This document shows positions 26,260 to 33,604 of a stretch of DNA of 40,332 nucleotides, piece after piece. This stretch comes from Aequorivita viscosa (GTDB lineage Bacteria; Bacteroidota; Bacteroidia; Flavobacteriales; Flavobacteriaceae). Numbering within the stretch: position 1 is the first letter of the stretch; the number at the start of each line of letters is the position of its first letter. Location: positions 1 through 40,332 of the forward strand of contig NZ_FNNS01000028.1 of the NCBI RefSeq assembly GCF_900106795.1, in the 5' to 3' direction. Under the pieces are notes generated by a model that had not been told where the DNA came from, searched no databases, and saw only the letters and a list, made by a program, of their open reading frames with translations. A program made the translations under genes and the position numbers.

Positions 26260-26556
26260 ATGGCGCTTACCAATAATGATATCATGAAAAAACTGCGTGT
26301 TGCTCATAAACTACGCGATGAGGACATTGTAAAAATATGTTCTCTAGTCGATTTTGCAGTTACTAAAAGTGAGTTGGGAGCAATTTTCAGGCATGAGAGT
26401 CATGAAAAATACATGGAATGCGGAGATCAGTTTCTTCGTAATTTCTTAAATGGTTTGGTTATTCATTTGCGCGGACCTATGCCTCCAAAAAAGAAAGTAG
26501 AGCCCAAAAAAACAGAATCCAACAAGCCGAAATTTAATTCTAAACAAAGAGGTTAA
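26260..26556 (+). CDS. DUF1456-family protein, single-repeat form
   Basis: This 98-residue protein has one DUF1456 (YehS-like) unit at residues 1-70, recognisable from NNDIMKKLRVAHKLRDEDIV and ECGDQFLRNFLNGL. Typical YehS proteins are about 155 residues with two such repeats, and this one resembles the second repeat. The rest is a lysine-rich tail (PKKKVEPKKTESNKPKFNSK) that might contact nucleic acid or another polyanion. The molecular function of the family is unknown. It lies alone, 150 bp after the universal stress gene. Confidence 0.85.
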   Translation: MALTNNDIMKKLRVAHKLRDEDIVKICSLVDFAVTKSELGAIFRHESHEKYMECGDQFLRNFLNGLVIHLRGPMPPKKKVEPKKTESNKPKFNSKQRG

Positions 26557-26767
26557 ATTTTCTAAATTCCACATAGCTTTAATCGTAATATCGGCATTAC
26601 AAGTTCGTTTAATATTTCTGAACGTATTTTGTAAATGTAGGGTCTTTAAAGAGGTGTCGGTTTCTAGCGACTGGCCGTAAGGTACACATTCTAAGCGATT
26701 CTGATTTAATTCGTATTTGTATTTTTCGTATTGAATTCATATTAACTCTTTTAAAAAGATTTTTGTG

Positions 26768-26792
26768 GGCGTTATTTACAACGCCTTTTTTT
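26768..26792 (+). terminator. Rho-independent terminator on the plus strand
   Basis: GGCGTT at 26768-26773 pairs with AACGCC at 26780-26785, followed by seven T. It would end a plus-strand transcript from the DUF1456 gene or from an RNA gene in the gap. It overlaps the 3' end of the leftmost minus-strand short ORF. Confidence 0.75.
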
Positions 26793-26858
26793 ATTCCAAA
26801 TTAATGAATTTGAGTTTTTGGGCCTACGCTTATTGTTATCTGTGTCTAATAATCTCAT
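26772..26858 (-). CDS. Putative 28-residue basic microprotein, copy B
   Basis: From ATG 26858 the frame begins MRLLDTDNNKRR and ends WNKKRRCK before TAA. It has the same length (28 residues), the same M-R-x-L-D start and the same W-N-K-K-R-R-x-basic end as the ORF at 26895-26981. The 5' flanks are also alike (AACCA, then AATCAAA before the ATG). The two probably arose by tandem duplication, and keeping both frame and length suggests coding constraint. No ribosome-binding site is obvious. The 3' end overlaps a plus-strand terminator hairpin. Function unknown. Confidence 0.4.
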   Translation of the reverse strand: MRLLDTDNNKRRPKNSNSLIWNKKRRCK

Positions 26859-26894
26859 TTTGATTGGTTTTATGGTTAATTAATTGGTTTCAAT

Positions 26895-26981
26895 TTATCT
26901 AAATCTTCTTTTTTTATTCCAATAATAGGTTTTGGATGTCTTTAAACTTTCTGTTACTTGGTTACTGTCTAATGTTCTCAT
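26895..26981 (-). CDS. Putative 28-residue basic microprotein, copy A
   Basis: From ATG 26981 the frame begins MRTLDSNQVTESLKTSK and ends YYWNKKRRFR before TAA. It is the upstream member of a tandem pair with 26772-26858, with 36 bp between them. Eight of 28 positions at the two ends are identical (M, R, L, D, W, N, K, K), plus the RR pair, while the middle differs. Transcription would have to start between 26982 and 27226, divergent from the VTT-domain gene. I could not find a clear minus-strand promoter. Confidence 0.4.
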   Translation of the reverse strand: MRTLDSNQVTESLKTSKTYYWNKKRRFR

Positions 26982-27158
26982 TTTTTGATTTATTTTTTGG
27001 TTATATCTAAGAGACGAGGAATGGACGTTTTTGTTACAGTACTATGCAAAGCAAAGTAGTGTTTTAAGAAAACATTAACAGTCTAAGGCTTTTTTGATCA
27101 AAATTGTATGTTGCTGGAAATGTTTAACGTAGGTTTAACCGTCTGTACAATATTATCG

Positions 27159-27189
27159 TTGTGTTATTTAACACTTCGCCGTATATTTG
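27159..27189 (+). promoter_or_regulatory. Promoter of the VTT-domain membrane protein gene
   Basis: TTG at 27159-27161, a 20-bp spacer and TATATTTG at 27182-27189 match the Bacteroidota consensus. The predicted leader is about 33 bases. Confidence 0.7.
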
Positions 27190-27226
27190 CATCAATAATA
27201 TTGTAAGTATAAATTTTTTACATTGA

Positions 27227-27841
27227 ATGAATACCGTTCGTAAATCTGAAACAAATAAGCTAAAGCGCACCCACTTATATTATAAGTATACAGGGTTTTA
27301 TTCTTTTGTTGGGCAAAGCCTAAAAAAATCAATTATTCCAATTTTGGCAGTTGTAGGTGTTTTGATTTTACTGAATGCTTACGTTATAGATTTTGGAGCT
27401 TTTTTCACTTATGTTACCGAAAACTATGCTCCATTAAATATTTTAATAGTTTTTCTTGCTTCGGAATCTTTATTGGGGCTTGTTCCTCCAGAAATTTTTA
27501 TTGCGTGGAGCCACAAAATGCCTCAACCAATTTTATATCTTAGTCTATTAGCATTACTGTCCTACATAGGTGGAATAATTTCTTATTTTATTGGAAGGTG
27601 GATATTTACCATTCCAAAAGTGTATGCCTACTTAGAAGGAAGCATGAAAAAACACTTGAAACATATCCGAAAATGGGGCGGTTTCTTGATTGTCGTTGGA
27701 GCGTTGTTGCCAATTCCTTACTCAATGACGAGTATGGCAGCTGGAATGATTCAATATAAATTTACAAACTATTTGATGTTTGGTTTACTTCGGTTTGTGC
27801 GCTTCTATTTGTATGCACTTGCAATTTTCAATTTAGTGTAA
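27227..27841 (+). CDS. VTT-domain (DedA/SNARE-associated type) membrane protein
   Basis: This 204-residue inner-membrane protein has a basic cytosolic N-terminus of about 35 residues and then about five hydrophobic segments. Family features are ESLLGLVPPEIFIAW near residue 85 and, later, GGFLIVVGALLPIPYSMTSMAAG near residues 145-167. The latter matches the conserved F/G-x-R-x(2)P-type re-entrant segment of VTT/DedA proteins, although the usual arginine is absent. DedA relatives move phospholipids or lipid carriers across the membrane, but the substrate here is not known. It is preceded by a near-consensus promoter and stands alone. Confidence 0.8.
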   Translation: MNTVRKSETNKLKRTHLYYKYTGFYSFVGQSLKKSIIPILAVVGVLILLNAYVIDFGAFFTYVTENYAPLNILIVFLASESLLGLVPPEIFIAWSHKMPQPILYLSLLALLSYIGGIISYFIGRWIFTIPKVYAYLEGSMKKHLKHIRKWGGFLIVVGALLPIPYSMTSMAAGMIQYKFTNYLMFGLLRFVRFYLYALAIFNLV

Positions 27842-27939
27842 ATTCTTTACTTTGTTTTAGCTATTAAGGTGTTTGCAAATCGATTTAGTGTTCTAATAAA
27901 TGCGCGCTAAATCTTGTTGGTTTACGTGATTACAATTTA

Positions 27940-28587
27940 TTATACATGCTTAGATATTTCTAAGAGGTAATCACGGTTAACTTCATGAATTCCATCAAAA
28001 ACCTCGATGCTTAAACGATTTTTAAAAAGTTCTGAACCTTTTAATTGTTCTTCGGTTTTACGTGCTTCTGTAATATATTCATCTTTATTTCCGTATAGGT
28101 AAATAACTTTTGCTGTTGGATTTAAAAACTCAAAATCCTTAGGTTCCAATTCATTTGGAATTCCTCCTGAATGCAACAACAGTGTGTCACATTGTATTTT
28201 TCGCTTTGCAACCCATCTCGCGGCAATTGATACACCTTGTGAGTATCCCATTACAATTAGGTTAGGTAAATCTCCAGAAATTTCTTCTTTAAAAACCGCA
28301 TCTACATAATTTAGTACGTTTTCGGTTTCTATAGCTGTATTTTCACGTGTTAACCAAGAGGCACCTACATGTTTAAACTTCCTATCTTGATAATATTTAG
28401 AAGGGGCTTGAAGAGCAATAATGTAATTTTCTTCTGGATCGAGTTCAGAAAAATAATCGATAAAATATTTACTCAAATAGCCTAAACCGTGGAAGGCTAT
28501 CCATACGTTTTTAGTTTTTTTTGTTAAACTGTTAAGCGTAGAATAGCTATTGGATGTTGTATAAGATACTTGTTTTTCAATACTCAT
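27940..28587 (-). CDS. Alpha/beta hydrolase (carboxylesterase/phospholipase-like)
   Basis: This 215-residue cytosolic serine hydrolase has FHGLGYLSKYF near residue 32 as the oxyanion-hole region, and MGYSQGVS with nucleophile S116 in the G-x-S-x-G elbow. A charged loop YGNKDEYI (about residues 165-172) supplies the likely aspartate, and DGIHEV supplies the histidine H201. The size and GYSQG motif fit the small carboxylesterase/YpfH-like group. The substrate is unknown. It is divergent from the spermidine-synthase-like gene, and the 90-bp gap contains a minus-strand TACTTTTG element. Confidence 0.85.
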   Translation of the reverse strand: MSIEKQVSYTTSNSYSTLNSLTKKTKNVWIAFHGLGYLSKYFIDYFSELDPEENYIIALQAPSKYYQDRKFKHVGASWLTRENTAIETENVLNYVDAVFKEEISGDLPNLIVMGYSQGVSIAARWVAKRKIQCDTLLLHSGGIPNELEPKDFEFLNPTAKVIYLYGNKDEYITEARKTEEQLKGSELFKNRLSIEVFDGIHEVNRDYLLEISKHV

Positions 28588-28614
28588 TTTGTGGAATTCT
28601 ATTTTGTATTTTTA

Positions 28615-28622
28615 CAAAAGTA
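28615..28622 (-). promoter_or_regulatory. -7 element of the alpha/beta hydrolase gene
   Basis: The minus strand reads TACTTTTG, a perfect TAnnTTTG match 27 bp before the start codon. It overlaps a plus-strand GTATTTTTACAAAAG motif that recurs at 29404-29418 before the thioesterase gene. Confidence 0.35.
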
Positions 28623-28677
28623 AACGAATAGAAGGAAGAACAACAAGACAAATTACCTAATACAACATTGGTTTTAA

Positions 28678-29334
28678 ATGAAAAGGTTTTTAAGTTATAT
28701 ATGGCCAACTACAAAACGTATTGAATCTGCTGTAAATGGTACACTCGAGGTAACTTGGATTAACGGAAAAAAAGTCGTCGATACAAAAAATGCCAATTAT
28801 TCATACGGTTCGTTGCAACGTATTCTCAAATTCGGGCTTTCAAAAACGAATGTTTCAAGTGCCTCCAATATACTTATTTTAGGCCTAGGAGCCGGAAGTG
28901 TTGTGCAAACCCTTCGAGAAGATTTTATATTCGAAGGTGAAATTACAGCAATTGAGTATGACGAAGTTATGATTGCCGTAGCTGAAAATGAATTTAATAT
29001 AATTAGTGACGATTCACTAGAGATTATTTTAGGCGATGCTTTTTTGTATGTAAATCAAACTAACAACGAATTTGAAATTGTAATTATAGATTTGTTTATA
29101 GATAAAGATGTTCAGGAAGCTTGTTATTCTATTGGTTTTTGGAAATCCATTACGACAATAGTCAAAACGGGAGGTTATGTAATTTTTAATGCTGGGTTTA
29201 ACAACACCGAAGTCGCTAAACTCGATAAAATTATAGAAGCGTTTAAACTCGATTTTAACTTTCAAAAATTTGAGAAAGTTGAAAATTCAAGTACGCTTAT
29301 AGTAGGGGAGAAGTTGCCGAAAACAATTTTATAA
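28678..29334 (+). CDS. Spermidine-synthase-like methyltransferase-fold protein
   Basis: This 218-residue protein has a Rossmann-like methyltransferase fold. NILILGLGAGSVVQTL (about residues 63-78) is the nucleotide-binding loop, ITAIEYDEVMIAVA supplies the acidic residue that would bind the ribose, and ILGDAFLYV followed by IVIIDLF matches the later strands of spermidine synthases. True spermidine synthases are longer (about 280 residues) and keep a D-x-S/T-D-P type catalytic loop that is not evident here. This is therefore better called a spermidine-synthase-like protein of unknown substrate. It precedes the menaquinone genes by about 100 bp. Confidence 0.8.
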   Translation: MKRFLSYIWPTTKRIESAVNGTLEVTWINGKKVVDTKNANYSYGSLQRILKFGLSKTNVSSASNILILGLGAGSVVQTLREDFIFEGEITAIEYDEVMIAVAENEFNIISDDSLEIILGDAFLYVNQTNNEFEIVIIDLFIDKDVQEACYSIGFWKSITTIVKTGGYVIFNAGFNNTEVAKLDKIIEAFKLDFNFQKFEKVENSSTLIVGEKLPKTIL

Positions 29335-29438
29335 AGGTTTCGTTGATTATATTTTTATTGTGTTTTGAACTCATTGTTCATCTCTCTATCTAAACTTCAA
29401 TTCGTATTTTTACAAAAGCAAACTCAATAATTTAAAAA

Positions 29439-29858
29439 ATGACCAAGACAGAAATCCTTACCGCCTGTAATACTATGTGCAAGAATACCCTAATGGAAAC
29501 CCTAGAAATAGTGTTTACCGATGTTGGTGAAGATTTTTTAGTGGCGCGCATGCCCGTTACTTCAAGAATCCACCAACCCGATGGCGTACTTCACGGTGGG
29601 GCTTCGGTAGCTTTGGCGGAAAGTGTTGGTAGTGCAGGCGCGTTTATTTTTTTTAACTCCAATGAAGTTGTAATCCGAGGTTTGGAAATTTCTGCAAACC
29701 ACGTAAAAAGTGTGCGCGATGGGTATGTTTATGCCCACGCCAGTATACTGCACAAGGGTCGAACTACCCAACTTTGGCAAATCCGAATCACTAACGAAGC
29801 TGACGAACTAGTTTCCTTAGTAAAACTTACCACCATTACCTTACCTAAACGCAAATAA
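29439..29858 (+). CDS. PaaI-family hotdog thioesterase, candidate DHNA-CoA thioesterase
   Basis: This 139-residue hotdog-fold acyl-CoA thioesterase carries the PaaI motif QPDGVLHGGASVALAESVGS (residues 46-65). HGG and the glutamate that follows it are the usual active-site elements. The next gene, isochorismate synthase, begins one base before this gene ends (TAATG), so the two are translationally coupled. That coupling, and the menD gene that follows, point to 1,4-dihydroxy-2-naphthoyl-CoA hydrolysis in menaquinone synthesis (MenI role). The family assignment is firm. The specific role is inferred from position. Confidence 0.88.
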   Translation: MTKTEILTACNTMCKNTLMETLEIVFTDVGEDFLVARMPVTSRIHQPDGVLHGGASVALAESVGSAGAFIFFNSNEVVIRGLEISANHVKSVRDGYVYAHASILHKGRTTQLWQIRITNEADELVSLVKLTTITLPKRK

Positions 29859-30922
29859 TGGATTTTAAAAACCTAGTTGAAAGAATTTCTCAACAGTACG
29901 AACATAAACTGCCTTTTGTAGTTTTTTCTTCAGAAAACAGTGAAACCATAACCTGTTATTGCCAAAACAACGAAACTTTGTATTGCGACGCCTCGTTGAG
30001 TAAAAATGGTTTTGTTTTAGCACCCTTTGACAGCCGATTACAAAGTTATCTTATTGCCGAAGAGGAATCGGAACGTTTGGAAACTCGTTTAAAACCTTCG
30101 GAAATAAATACAAAATCAGTAACCGTGTCAGAATTCGAAGAGGCTAAAAACAGTTATCAGGAATTTGTAAAGCAAACAATTGACATTATTAGAAAAGGTG
30201 AAGCCTTAAAAATTGTCGTTTCACGAAAGAAGGAATTTCCGCTGTCCAATTTTTCAATAGAAAGTTTAGTAGAAAGGCTTTTCTCCGCTTATCCAACTGC
30301 TTTCAGGTATATTTGGTATCATCCAAAAACTGGAATTTGGTGTGGAGCCACGCCTGAAACTCTTGTCGATATTAAAAAAAGCGAATTTAAGACTATGGCC
30401 TTGGCTGGAACACAGCCTTACTCATCTGGAGAAATTGTTTGGCGTAAAAAAGAATTGGAAGAGCAGCATTTTGTAACCGTAGCAATCCTCGGAAATTTAC
30501 AAGGAATTATAGAAGACGTACAGGTTTCTGAAGTGCGTAGTCACCGCGCAGGTTCACTTTTACACCTCTGCACAGATATATCAGGAAAAATAGAAAAGGA
30601 GCATGGTTCGCTCTCTAAAGTTGCTCAGGCGTTACATCCAACCCCAGCTGTCTGTGGCACGCCACGGAATTTTGCTAGAGATTTTATTATTAAAAACGAA
30701 GGCTATGCAAGGGAATATTACACAGGCTTTATTGGCCCTATTGCTGATGGTGGCACTTCCGCTACGTTAATGGTTAACTTGAGATGTATGAAAATTGAAA
30801 ACGGGAAAGCATCTATATATGTCGGTGGTGGAATTACTGCAGATTCAGTTCCAGAAGAGGAGTGGATAGAAACTCAAAATAAAATGCAAACTATGCTACA
30901 AGTATTGCACCCAATGCTTTAA
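29858..30922 (+). CDS. menF: Isochorismate synthase (menaquinone pathway)
   Basis: This 354-residue chorismate-utilising enzyme converts chorismate to isochorismate, the first committed step to menaquinone. The N-terminal 100 residues are divergent. The catalytic domain begins near residue 100 and has the conserved blocks IWCGATPETL, TMALAGTQPY, LHPTPAVCGTPR and REYYTGFIGPI. GGGI at the end closes the magnesium site. A siderophore pathway also uses this activity, but menD is directly downstream, which argues for the menaquinone role. Start and stop couple it to the thioesterase upstream. A separate promoter lies before menD, so menD may also be expressed alone. Confidence 0.92.
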   Translation: MDFKNLVERISQQYEHKLPFVVFSSENSETITCYCQNNETLYCDASLSKNGFVLAPFDSRLQSYLIAEEESERLETRLKPSEINTKSVTVSEFEEAKNSYQEFVKQTIDIIRKGEALKIVVSRKKEFPLSNFSIESLVERLFSAYPTAFRYIWYHPKTGIWCGATPETLVDIKKSEFKTMALAGTQPYSSGEIVWRKKELEEQHFVTVAILGNLQGIIEDVQVSEVRSHRAGSLLHLCTDISGKIEKEHGSLSKVAQALHPTPAVCGTPRNFARDFIIKNEGYAREYYTGFIGPIADGGTSATLMVNLRCMKIENGKASIYVGGGITADSVPEEEWIETQNKMQTMLQVLHPML

Positions 30923-30939
30923 AGTTGTAAGCGACTTCG

Positions 30940-30947
30940 TACCTTTG
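30940..30947 (+). promoter_or_regulatory. -7 element of menD
   Basis: TACCTTTG is a perfect TAnnTTTG match that ends 6 bp before the menD ATG, so the mRNA would start within about 2 bases of the start codon. No good -33 element is seen. Confidence 0.55.
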
Positions 30948-30953
30948 CCACCC

Positions 30954-32618
30954 ATGAAATTCTCCACAAAAATACTATCGCAAACCCTTGTGCAATTATG
31001 CTTAGATAAGGGTATTAAACATATCGTTATTTCCCCTGGATCTCGAAACGCTCCGTTAACCATCGGTTTTGGAGAACATTCCGAATTCAAGTGTTTTAGT
31101 ATTATCGATGAGCGCAGTGCTGCATTTTTTGCAATGGGTATGGCGCAACAATTAAAAAAACCTGTAGCTGTTGTTTGCACTTCTGGTTCGGCTTTGCTCA
31201 ACTACTATCCCGCCATAGCCGAAGCTTTTTACAGCGACATTCCGTTGGTAATACTTTCGGCAGATAGACCTGCAAAATTTATCGATATTGGCGATGGACA
31301 GACCATTCGACAAGAAAATGTATTTGAAAATCACATTCTTTATAGCGCCAATTGTAAGGAGGGATCTGAGCATCAGTTGTTTAATGAAACCGAAATTAAT
31401 ATCGCTTTAAACACTGCTTTTGAGCTCAACGGACCAGTTCATATCAATATTCCATTTTCCGAACCGCTATATATAACTACTGAAGAACGCTTAGTAGCCC
31501 CACAAAACGTTTTGCCAAGACTGTCTGACAATATCTTAAACGAAGATTTATCTCATTTTGAAGATGTATGGAACAGAAGTAAAAGGAAAATGATACTAGT
31601 TGGCGTTTTGCAGCCCAACAGTTTGGAATCGCGATTTGTTGAACAACTCGCAAAAGATGAAAGTGTTTTGGTTTTAACTGAAACTACTTCAAACCTGAAC
31701 CATCCGAATTTTATTGCTGCAATAGACCAATTGATTGCCCCGCTAACAGATGAGGATTTTAAATTATTGCAGCCTGAAGTGTTACTCACTTTCGGGGGAA
31801 TGATTGTTTCCAAAAAAATAAAAGCTTTTGTCCGAAACTTTCCACCAAAGACCCATTGGCACGTAGATCCTAAAAAAGCATACGACACTTTTTTTGTGCT
31901 CGAACACCATTTTAAATCGACTATTAATAATTTCTTCTCTGAATTTCTTCCAAAAACAACAGCAGTAAAGTCTGATTATAGAAACCATTGGCTTCAGGTT
32001 AAAAGTCATCGTCTGCTACGCCATCAACTTTATGAAACTCAAATTCCATATTCAGATTTTATGGTTTTTTGCACATTAATAAAAGAACTTCCTCAAAATA
32101 TTCAATTGCAATTAAGCAACAGCGCAACCATTCGGTATGCGCAACTTTTTGATATTCCGAAAACGATTGAAGTGTTTTGTAACCGCGGAACCAGTGGCAT
32201 TGACGGAAGTACAAGTACAGCGGTTGGAGCTGCCTTTGCTTCAAAATTGCCTACTGTTTTTTTAACGGGCGACCTTAGTTTCTTTTATGACAGCAATGCG
32301 CTTTGGAATAAGTATATTCCGAATTGCTTTAAAATAATTGTCATTAATAACGGAGGAGGTGGTATTTTCAGAATTCTTCCTGGAGAAAAAGACACTTCGC
32401 TTTTTGATACATATTTCGAAACCAAACACAACCTTAGCGCAAAACAGCTTTCAGAAATGTATGGTTTTAACTACTCAGCAATCAATGAAGGTGAAGGTTT
32501 ACAAAAAAAAATTGCTGCGTTTTTCAACCAAAGTAACGGCCCGGCTTTGTTAGAAATATTTACGCCTTCAACCGTTAACGATGCTGTTTTAATTAATTAC
32601 TTTAAATTTATTTCCTAG
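30954..32618 (+). CDS. menD: 2-succinyl-5-enolpyruvyl-6-hydroxy-3-cyclohexene-1-carboxylate synthase
   Basis: This 554-residue thiamine-diphosphate enzyme adds a 2-oxoglutarate-derived succinyl unit to isochorismate in menaquinone synthesis. The PYR domain has ISPGSRNAPLT near residue 27 and the glutamate that activates the cofactor in DERSAAFFAMG. The PP domain has the binding motif GDLSFFYDSNALWN with GGGGIF downstream. I choose ATG 30954 (MKFSTKIL). The TTG at 30945 that would extend it lies inside the -7 element. The gene follows isochorismate synthase by 31 bp. Confidence 0.95.
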   Translation: MKFSTKILSQTLVQLCLDKGIKHIVISPGSRNAPLTIGFGEHSEFKCFSIIDERSAAFFAMGMAQQLKKPVAVVCTSGSALLNYYPAIAEAFYSDIPLVILSADRPAKFIDIGDGQTIRQENVFENHILYSANCKEGSEHQLFNETEINIALNTAFELNGPVHINIPFSEPLYITTEERLVAPQNVLPRLSDNILNEDLSHFEDVWNRSKRKMILVGVLQPNSLESRFVEQLAKDESVLVLTETTSNLNHPNFIAAIDQLIAPLTDEDFKLLQPEVLLTFGGMIVSKKIKAFVRNFPPKTHWHVDPKKAYDTFFVLEHHFKSTINNFFSEFLPKTTAVKSDYRNHWLQVKSHRLLRHQLYETQIPYSDFMVFCTLIKELPQNIQLQLSNSATIRYAQLFDIPKTIEVFCNRGTSGIDGSTSTAVGAAFASKLPTVFLTGDLSFFYDSNALWNKYIPNCFKIIVINNGGGGIFRILPGEKDTSLFDTYFETKHNLSAKQLSEMYGFNYSAINEGEGLQKKIAAFFNQSNGPALLEIFTPSTVNDAVLINYFKFIS

Positions 32619-32732
32619 GAACTTTCGGGGATTAAAATGTTTCTGGTCTATATTTTAAAAACCAAGCGTCCCAGTATAAATCTATTATTTCGGTTTAATA
32701 TTGAACCAATATGATTTTACTCGAATATGCTT

Positions 32733-32740
32733 TACCTTTG
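32733..32740 (+). promoter_or_regulatory. -7 element of the CvfB-like gene
   Basis: TACCTTTG is a perfect match that ends 5 bp before the ATG at 32746. It rules out the upstream TTG at 32701 as the natural start and predicts a leaderless message. Confidence 0.6.
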
Positions 32741-32745
32741 CAACT

Positions 32746-33576
32746 ATGATAAAATTAGGTGAATACAATACGCTAACAATCCTCCGGGAAACCGAACCAG
32801 GATTATATTTAGGAGATGAAGAAGACAATGTGGTTTTATTACCGCATAAATACAAACCAGAGGAATATGAAATAGACGATGAACTAACGGTTTTTGTCTA
32901 CTTAGATAATGAGGAGCGTCCTATCGCCACTACTTTAGACCCTTTTTTACAGCTTAATACTTTTGGGTATTTGCATTGCAGTGCTGTTACTGAATATGGT
33001 GCATTTATGGATTGGGGATTGGAAAAACAACTTTTTGTTCCGTTCAAGGAACAAGCACGCCCAATGAAACAAGGCAGTTGGTATATTGTTTATCTCTATT
33101 TAGATGAAAAGACAAACCGTTTAGTTGGGTCCAGTAAAACAAATCGTTTTCTTCAAAATGAAAACTTAACCGTTGAAGCTTATGAAGAAGTTGAAATTTT
33201 GGTAACACACATAACTGAAAAAGGCGCTAACGCTATTATAAATGGAATTCATAAAGGTTTAATTTACCTTGAAGATATATTTGAAGACATCCGAAGCGGT
33301 GACAAGATTAAAGCATACGTTAAAAACATTCGTGAAGACAATAAAATAGATTTGGTACTACAACGGCCAGGATATAGAAGTATTGAGCCCAACGCAAATT
33401 TCATTAGAGAAGAGTTAGAAGCTGCAGGAGGTTTTCTTCCGCTTCACGATAAATCGGATCCAGATACTATTAAGAATCAATTGGGGATGAGTAAAAAGAG
33501 TTTCAAGAAAGCTATCGGAACACTTTATAAGGACAAGCAGATAGTAATCAAGGAAGATGGAATAGAATTGAAATAA
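32746..33576 (+). CDS. CvfB-like RNA-binding protein with S1 domains
   Basis: This 276-residue cytosolic protein is built from S1-type beta-barrels and a C-terminal winged-helix segment. It begins MIKLGEYNTLTILRETEPGL, the usual start of the family. S1-like phrases include GYLHCSAVTEYGAFMDWGL (the middle S1) and KGLIYLEDIFEDIRSGDKI (the third). The C-terminus, LGMSKKSFKKAIGTLYKD, is the winged helix. CvfB in Staphylococcus affects virulence gene expression through RNA binding. The role in this organism is unknown. It is convergent with the small secreted-protein gene downstream. Confidence 0.88.
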   Translation: MIKLGEYNTLTILRETEPGLYLGDEEDNVVLLPHKYKPEEYEIDDELTVFVYLDNEERPIATTLDPFLQLNTFGYLHCSAVTEYGAFMDWGLEKQLFVPFKEQARPMKQGSWYIVYLYLDEKTNRLVGSSKTNRFLQNENLTVEAYEEVEILVTHITEKGANAIINGIHKGLIYLEDIFEDIRSGDKIKAYVKNIREDNKIDLVLQRPGYRSIEPNANFIREELEAAGGFLPLHDKSDPDTIKNQLGMSKKSFKKAIGTLYKDKQIVIKEDGIELK

Positions 33577-33604
33577 GTTATTATAAAATTAACTTCGTTT
33601 AAGT

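Larger units (their letters stand above)
26557..27226. other. 670-bp region without a long gene, containing two short related ORFs and a terminator
   Basis: From left to right this region holds the following. First comes about 210 bp with no frame I can support; it may be the 3' UTR of the DUF1456 gene or a small RNA. Next is a plus-strand terminator at 26768-26792. Then come two similar 28-codon minus-strand ORFs (26772-26858 and 26895-26981). Last are about 175 bp leading to a strong plus-strand promoter at 27159-27189. I saw no tRNA or known RNA family. Confidence 0.6.

Noticed and set aside
32338-32553. 71-codon frame within menD
   Set aside because: It is an out-of-frame shadow of a well-supported gene.
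32701-32745. TTG start for the CvfB-like gene
   Set aside because: It lies upstream of a perfect -7 element that ends 5 bp before ATG 32746, where the conserved protein starts.
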